From the NCBI GenBank assembly GCA_003165465.1, contig PLUM01000100.1, positions 1 to 35,434 of the forward strand: a DNA stretch of 35,434 nucleotides. Reading direction: 5' to 3'. The stretch is from Acidobacteriota bacterium (GTDB lineage: Bacteria; Acidobacteriota; Terriglobia; Acidiferrales; UBA7541). The stretch's first letter is position 1. The number at the start of each line of letters is the position of its first letter. The notes beneath the pieces were generated by a model. The model was not told the DNA's origin and ran no database searches. It saw nothing but the letters and a program-made list of their open reading frames with translations. A program made the position numbers and the translations under genes. Shown here piece after piece: positions 32,251-35,434 of this stretch.

Positions 32251-33453
32251 ATGAGAATCAGGAAAATATCGGTCGTGGCGGTTTCGGCGCTCGTTTTCGC
32301 GGTTGCCGTACAGAGCGGCGCGCAACAAAAACCAAAGGATGTGCCGGTGGTTCCTCCCCTGACCTCGGTGCCGACATTTTCCACGGCCAATATCGCGCGA
32401 CAGGGTCATTTCTTCGTGGGCGGCAAGTGGGCGGGCAAGCCCGGCGAGGAAGTGATGCGCGGTGCGATGTACGTGGAAACGTGGGTGCCGAAAAAGATTC
32501 GCTACAAGTATCCGATTCTCTTCGTGCAAGCCGGCGGCGGGCAAACCAACATCGCCTTGCTGCAAACGCCGGACGGCCGCCCCGGCTGGGCTTACGATTT
32601 CGTCAACCGGGGCTACGTCGTTTACATGATGGATCTGCCGGGGCGGGGACGTTCGGCATATGTTCCAGGTGTTGACGGCGATTTGGTTCCACCGCGTTCC
32701 GGGCCGTTGATGGAGGAGGTCTGGTCGAGCGGACGCCCGCCCTCATCCAAGGAAAGCAGGTGGCCGCAGTACAACAAGCAAACGCAGTGGCCGGGCGACG
32801 GTCCGAACAAGGGAAAAATGGGCGACCCGATCTTTGATTATTACGCCAAGACCGATTCGCAGAGTCCCACGGGAAAGGACATCGAGCAGCTTTCCGCGGA
32901 CGACATTGTGGCGCTCATGGATTTAATTCATGAGCCGGTGATTCTGCTGCTCCACTCCGGGATGGCGCCTTCCGGTTGGCTCGCGGCGGACGCACGTCCA
33001 AAGCTCGTCAAGGGCATCATTGCGGCGGAGCCCATCTCGCCGCCCATCGAGAACGCGGAACGAGGCGCGACCGGGCCGGGCCGCTTGTGGGGCGTGACCA
33101 ACAGGCCGATGGCATACGATCCTCCGATCAAGGAGGCCTCCGAACTGCAACCTGTTCGCCAAGACAAAGCCGATGGGCCGGACCTGATCCCGTGCTGGAT
33201 TCAGAAAGAACCCGCGCACAAGCTCATCAACCTGGAAAGCATTCCGGTGCTCAACGTGTCCGGCGAGGCGAGCTATCATCGCCCGTACGCGCGCTGCACG
33301 GCCATGTGGCTGAATCAGGCGGGAGTAAAAACCAAGTACGTGAATCTCGAGGATGTGGGGATCCGCGGAAACGGGCACCAGTTCATGTCGGAGAAAAACA
33401 GCGCGGAGATTTCCAAATTCTTCATGGACTGGCTGGAGAAGAACGTGCACTAA
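32251..33453 (+). CDS. secreted alpha/beta hydrolase (esterase-like)
   Basis: This 400-residue exported protein has a signal peptide at residues 1-24 (VVAVSALVFAVAVQSGAQ). Alpha/beta-hydrolase landmarks follow: YPILFVQAGGGQTN (oxyanion region), GRPGWAYDFVNRGYVVYMMDLPGRGRS, a nucleophile-elbow-like LLLHSGMAPSGW with Ser236, and a late IRGNGHQFMSEKNS that would supply the catalytic His. The elbow lacks the usual Gly two residues before and after the Ser, so the nucleophile assignment is tentative. Such esterases are common in soil Acidobacteria; the substrate is unknown. It has its own strong promoter and good ribosome site, and converges with the cytochrome c/propeller gene. Confidence 0.85.
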   Translation: MRIRKISVVAVSALVFAVAVQSGAQQKPKDVPVVPPLTSVPTFSTANIARQGHFFVGGKWAGKPGEEVMRGAMYVETWVPKKIRYKYPILFVQAGGGQTNIALLQTPDGRPGWAYDFVNRGYVVYMMDLPGRGRSAYVPGVDGDLVPPRSGPLMEEVWSSGRPPSSKESRWPQYNKQTQWPGDGPNKGKMGDPIFDYYAKTDSQSPTGKDIEQLSADDIVALMDLIHEPVILLLHSGMAPSGWLAADARPKLVKGIIAAEPISPPIENAERGATGPGRLWGVTNRPMAYDPPIKEASELQPVRQDKADGPDLIPCWIQKEPAHKLINLESIPVLNVSGEASYHRPYARCTAMWLNQAGVKTKYVNLEDVGIRGNGHQFMSEKNSAEISKFFMDWLEKNVH

Positions 33454-33457
33454 GCAG

Positions 33458-33492
33458 AAAAAACCCCACCCTTGAAAATCTCAAGGGTGGGG
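33458..33492 (-). terminator. intrinsic terminator for the minus-strand propeller gene
   Basis: A perfect 12 bp stem, CCCCACCCTTGA (33464-33475) with TCAAGGGTGGGG (33481-33492), has a 5 nt loop. Read on the minus strand it is followed by TTTTTT (33463-33458), so it ends the 33539-35209 transcript. On the plus strand no T tract follows. Confidence 0.88.
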
Positions 33493-33538
33493 CACCCACT
33501 CATTCAAAACTGAAACGACAGCTCGGACGGAACCGCTG

Positions 33539-35209
33539 TTAATCCAGCGGTTCGATCTTGACGACTGCTGCGCCGTGGTTGCTTCCGGTCCAGATGGTTG
33601 CGGGCGTGGTGGTATCGTCGGCGAACACGCGGCGCATGTTGGTGTCTCGGGGCATCATGTATTCGGTGTCCTCGCCGGTCTTGGGATCGATCTTCGAGAG
33701 ACGGTCCGTGGTCATGCCGCCGGTATACAAGTACCCGCTCTTGTCCCACGTCACGTAGTACGGTCCGGACCAGGGAATCGACAGCGGCCATTCGGTGATT
33801 TTCTGCGCTTTGGCGTCGAGCATTCCGATGCGGTTTCCTTGATATTCGCCAAAGTACGAGTTGTCATTGGGTGCAGTGCGGATGCGGCGCGGGCGCGATT
33901 GGTGCGTCGGCGTCTGGACCCACGAGACTTTGCCGGTTTCGGCGTCGATGCGGCCGATGTAGTCGGTGGCGAAGTCCGTGAAATACAGGTTGTTGTGCGA
34001 GTCGGAATCGATGCCGTAGACCGAGCCGGGCCGGTCATCGGGCAAGTGCTTCATGGGCTCGAAGCGCTCGTATTTTCCCGTCTTGATGTCGAGCCGGAAC
34101 AGATCGTAGTGCCCGGCGCTGTCCGTCCAGATCTTTCCGTCGATGTCGTAGCGCATTCCCAACATGTTGGGTTGCGCGGCGTTGTCGTTGAACTCCGGCG
34201 GGAAGGAGAAGATGCGAATCTGTTCGGTCTTTGGATCGAACTTCGCCAAGGCTCCCTGATACATCATGCCCAGCCAGAAGTCTCCGGCCTTGTCTTCTTC
34301 AATGTCCAGCAGGCCCACCGGGTAGCCCGGCTTGAGTTCGGGCACGGGGAATTCCTTGAGGCTGCCGGTCTTGGGATCGAGCTTGCCGATAAACATTTCG
34401 CCGAAATCGGTATACCAGACGGTGCCGTGTTCGTCGACGATCACGTCATGCGGTTCGATCGTGGGGCGCGGCAAATCATACTCCGTGATCAACACATGCG
34501 TAGCCTTGCCCGTGGGGCGAGGAAGCGTCTTCAGCGGATACTCCCACTGCGAGACGGAACTGAGATTGATGGTCGCCAGATATTCGGCCTGCTTCTTCCA
34601 CTGCTCGGGGGTTCCGCCGCGATTCGGTTCCATGCGGCGCTGGGGCTTGATCGGCTGGCTCACCTGCGCATAGCCCATCATGCGCACGATGACCTGCGCG
34701 AATTCGTCGGCGTCGTGCGTGGAGCGTACGATGCGTTCGAGCGTGTGGCAGCTCACGCAGTTGAGCAGATACGCCTTCTGCTCGTCCGTGCCGGGCATGC
34801 TCATCAGCCATTCGGCGTTGGTCAACTGGGGAACGATGTTTTTTGTTTTGCGGAGCGTCAGGTTCTGCGTGGCCGGTTTCTGCGCGGCGAGGTCAACCGT
34901 GGCGGCGCCGTCCAGAAGATAGCCAACGGCGCGAATCTTGAGCGCGTAATGGCCGGCATCGAGACGGCTTGCCGGGAAGCTGTAGTGGCCCTGCTTATCG
35001 CTGATCACGCTCAAGGTAAGGGTCGATCCGTCCTTCTTGGCGCTGACCACGACCCCTTCCATCGGGCCTTCTTCTTGCGAGGTCACCTGGCCGGACAGCG
35101 CCGCGGGACCCTGAACTTCCGCCGCGCGCGTCGGATTCGGCGCCGCTTGAAAAATGGCAAATACCAGCAGGCTAAATGTGGCTATCAGCAATGAACATCT
35201 TGTTCGCAT
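33539..35209 (-). CDS. secreted cytochrome c / beta-propeller (Vgb-like) protein
   Basis: This 556-residue protein starts at ATG 35209, preceded on the minus strand by GAGGGGA; the frame extends further upstream but without a ribosome site. A signal peptide (residues 1-30) leads to a carboxypeptidase-regulatory-like domain (about 36-118: ALSGQVTSQEEGPMEGVVVS, SDKQGHYSFPASRLDAGHYAL). A heme c site CVSCH follows (151-155), and then a six- or seven-bladed propeller (about 210-550) with repeated NHL/Vgb-type blades such as PHDVIVDEHGTVWYTDF and GKIWTDSAGHYDLFRLD. The fold resembles virginiamycin B lyase-type propellers, but the heme suggests a periplasmic redox role. Proteins of this build are common in Acidobacteria. 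Substrate unknown. Confidence 0.9.
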   Translation of the reverse strand: MRTRCSLLIATFSLLVFAIFQAAPNPTRAAEVQGPAALSGQVTSQEEGPMEGVVVSAKKDGSTLTLSVISDKQGHYSFPASRLDAGHYALKIRAVGYLLDGAATVDLAAQKPATQNLTLRKTKNIVPQLTNAEWLMSMPGTDEQKAYLLNCVSCHTLERIVRSTHDADEFAQVIVRMMGYAQVSQPIKPQRRMEPNRGGTPEQWKKQAEYLATINLSSVSQWEYPLKTLPRPTGKATHVLITEYDLPRPTIEPHDVIVDEHGTVWYTDFGEMFIGKLDPKTGSLKEFPVPELKPGYPVGLLDIEEDKAGDFWLGMMYQGALAKFDPKTEQIRIFSFPPEFNDNAAQPNMLGMRYDIDGKIWTDSAGHYDLFRLDIKTGKYERFEPMKHLPDDRPGSVYGIDSDSHNNLYFTDFATDYIGRIDAETGKVSWVQTPTHQSRPRRIRTAPNDNSYFGEYQGNRIGMLDAKAQKITEWPLSIPWSGPYYVTWDKSGYLYTGGMTTDRLSKIDPKTGEDTEYMMPRDTNMRRVFADDTTTPATIWTGSNHGAAVVKIEPLD

Positions 35210-35434
35210 GGTTCCCCTCTCGATGAGAATTCGAAAACGCGCACGCGGCAAGGTGCTTCCCATGTCTTCCAATGCAGGTTCAAGACGCGATGCCGGCGAC
35301 TACCTATTTTCCAATTGAATTCCTATCTGCTCAGCAATATACACCAAAGCGCCCCGGCGTGGAACGGTACCTTCCCGCGAGCGCACACGTTACTGATGTA
35401 GCTCGATTCCTCCGCGCCCCTCCTCTTTTCTCGG
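35210..35434. other. upstream region of the propeller gene, nothing further recognised
   Basis: The first 63 bp upstream continue the open frame of the minus-strand gene but lack a ribosome site. Beyond that I see no gene, repeat or terminator. An AT-rich patch near 35305-35345 is the likeliest promoter area, but no pair of boxes is convincing. Confidence 0.4.

Noticed and set aside
33575-35194. Plus-strand open frame of about 540 codons opposite the propeller gene
   Set aside because: It is the antisense of a gene with signal peptide, heme site and propeller blades, and it has no domain of its own.

Overview
The window looks like chromosomal DNA of an Acidobacteriota-type bacterium. This is inferred from the bacterial 16S 3' end, a VWFA-related protein of the kind common in Acidobacteria, a carboxypeptidase-regulatory/cytochrome c/beta-propeller protein, and many dispersed palindromic repeats. 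Most of the window (about 4.4 kb to the end) is GC-rich with a uniform coding style. The first 3.3 kb after the 16S gene is visibly more AT-rich and repeat-laden, and looks like accessory DNA.

Layout. 1-428 is the 3' end of a 16S rRNA gene. It is followed by a tRNA-less spacer and a strong intrinsic terminator, with no 23S gene behind it. 763-3271 holds an RNase H-fold protein with an unexplained C-terminal domain, a small secreted protein lying between two copies of a ~149 bp repeat, and an orphan HicB-like antitoxin. A secreted metallo-beta-lactamase-fold hydrolase (minus strand) and a DinG/XPD-type helicase follow. 6754-9148 is a 7-deazaguanine (queuosine precursor) cluster, queD-queE-queC, interrupted by a tiny membrane protein and two different large palindromes. 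Next come a secreted TPR protein, a GDP-mannose 3,5-epimerase-like enzyme, a bifunctional Rel (p)ppGpp synthetase/hydrolase, a small putative lipoprotein, peptide deformylase and a RidA protein.

16352-24555 is a Bat-like module: a membrane protein with a Gln/Asn/Gly-rich linker, a MoxR AAA+ ATPase, a DUF58 protein, a BatA-type membrane protein and a large protein with two VWA domains. Behind it, with its own promoter, is a lipoprotein/FtsX-type permease/LolD-type ATPase/small membrane protein set that resembles a lipoprotein-handling ABC system. The right end carries a convergent VWFA-related protein, a small CxxC protein, threonyl-tRNA synthetase, a secreted alpha/beta hydrolase, and a cytochrome c/beta-propeller protein on the minus strand.

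The most striking non-genic signal is a family of ~80-100 bp elements. Each consists of two inverted copies of a unit that is itself a palindrome (core CACAGGCTTCAGCCTGTG), bounded by AGTAGCAC/GTGCTACT. Six near-complete copies, one divergent composite and one half copy lie here. Almost all sit within 20 nt of a stop codon, and in several the hairpin is followed by a T-rich tract, so they look like mobile REP-type elements that may act as two-way terminators. Two other palindrome families and a long direct-repeat family are also present. No CRISPR array, tRNA gene, phage or transposase gene was recognised.
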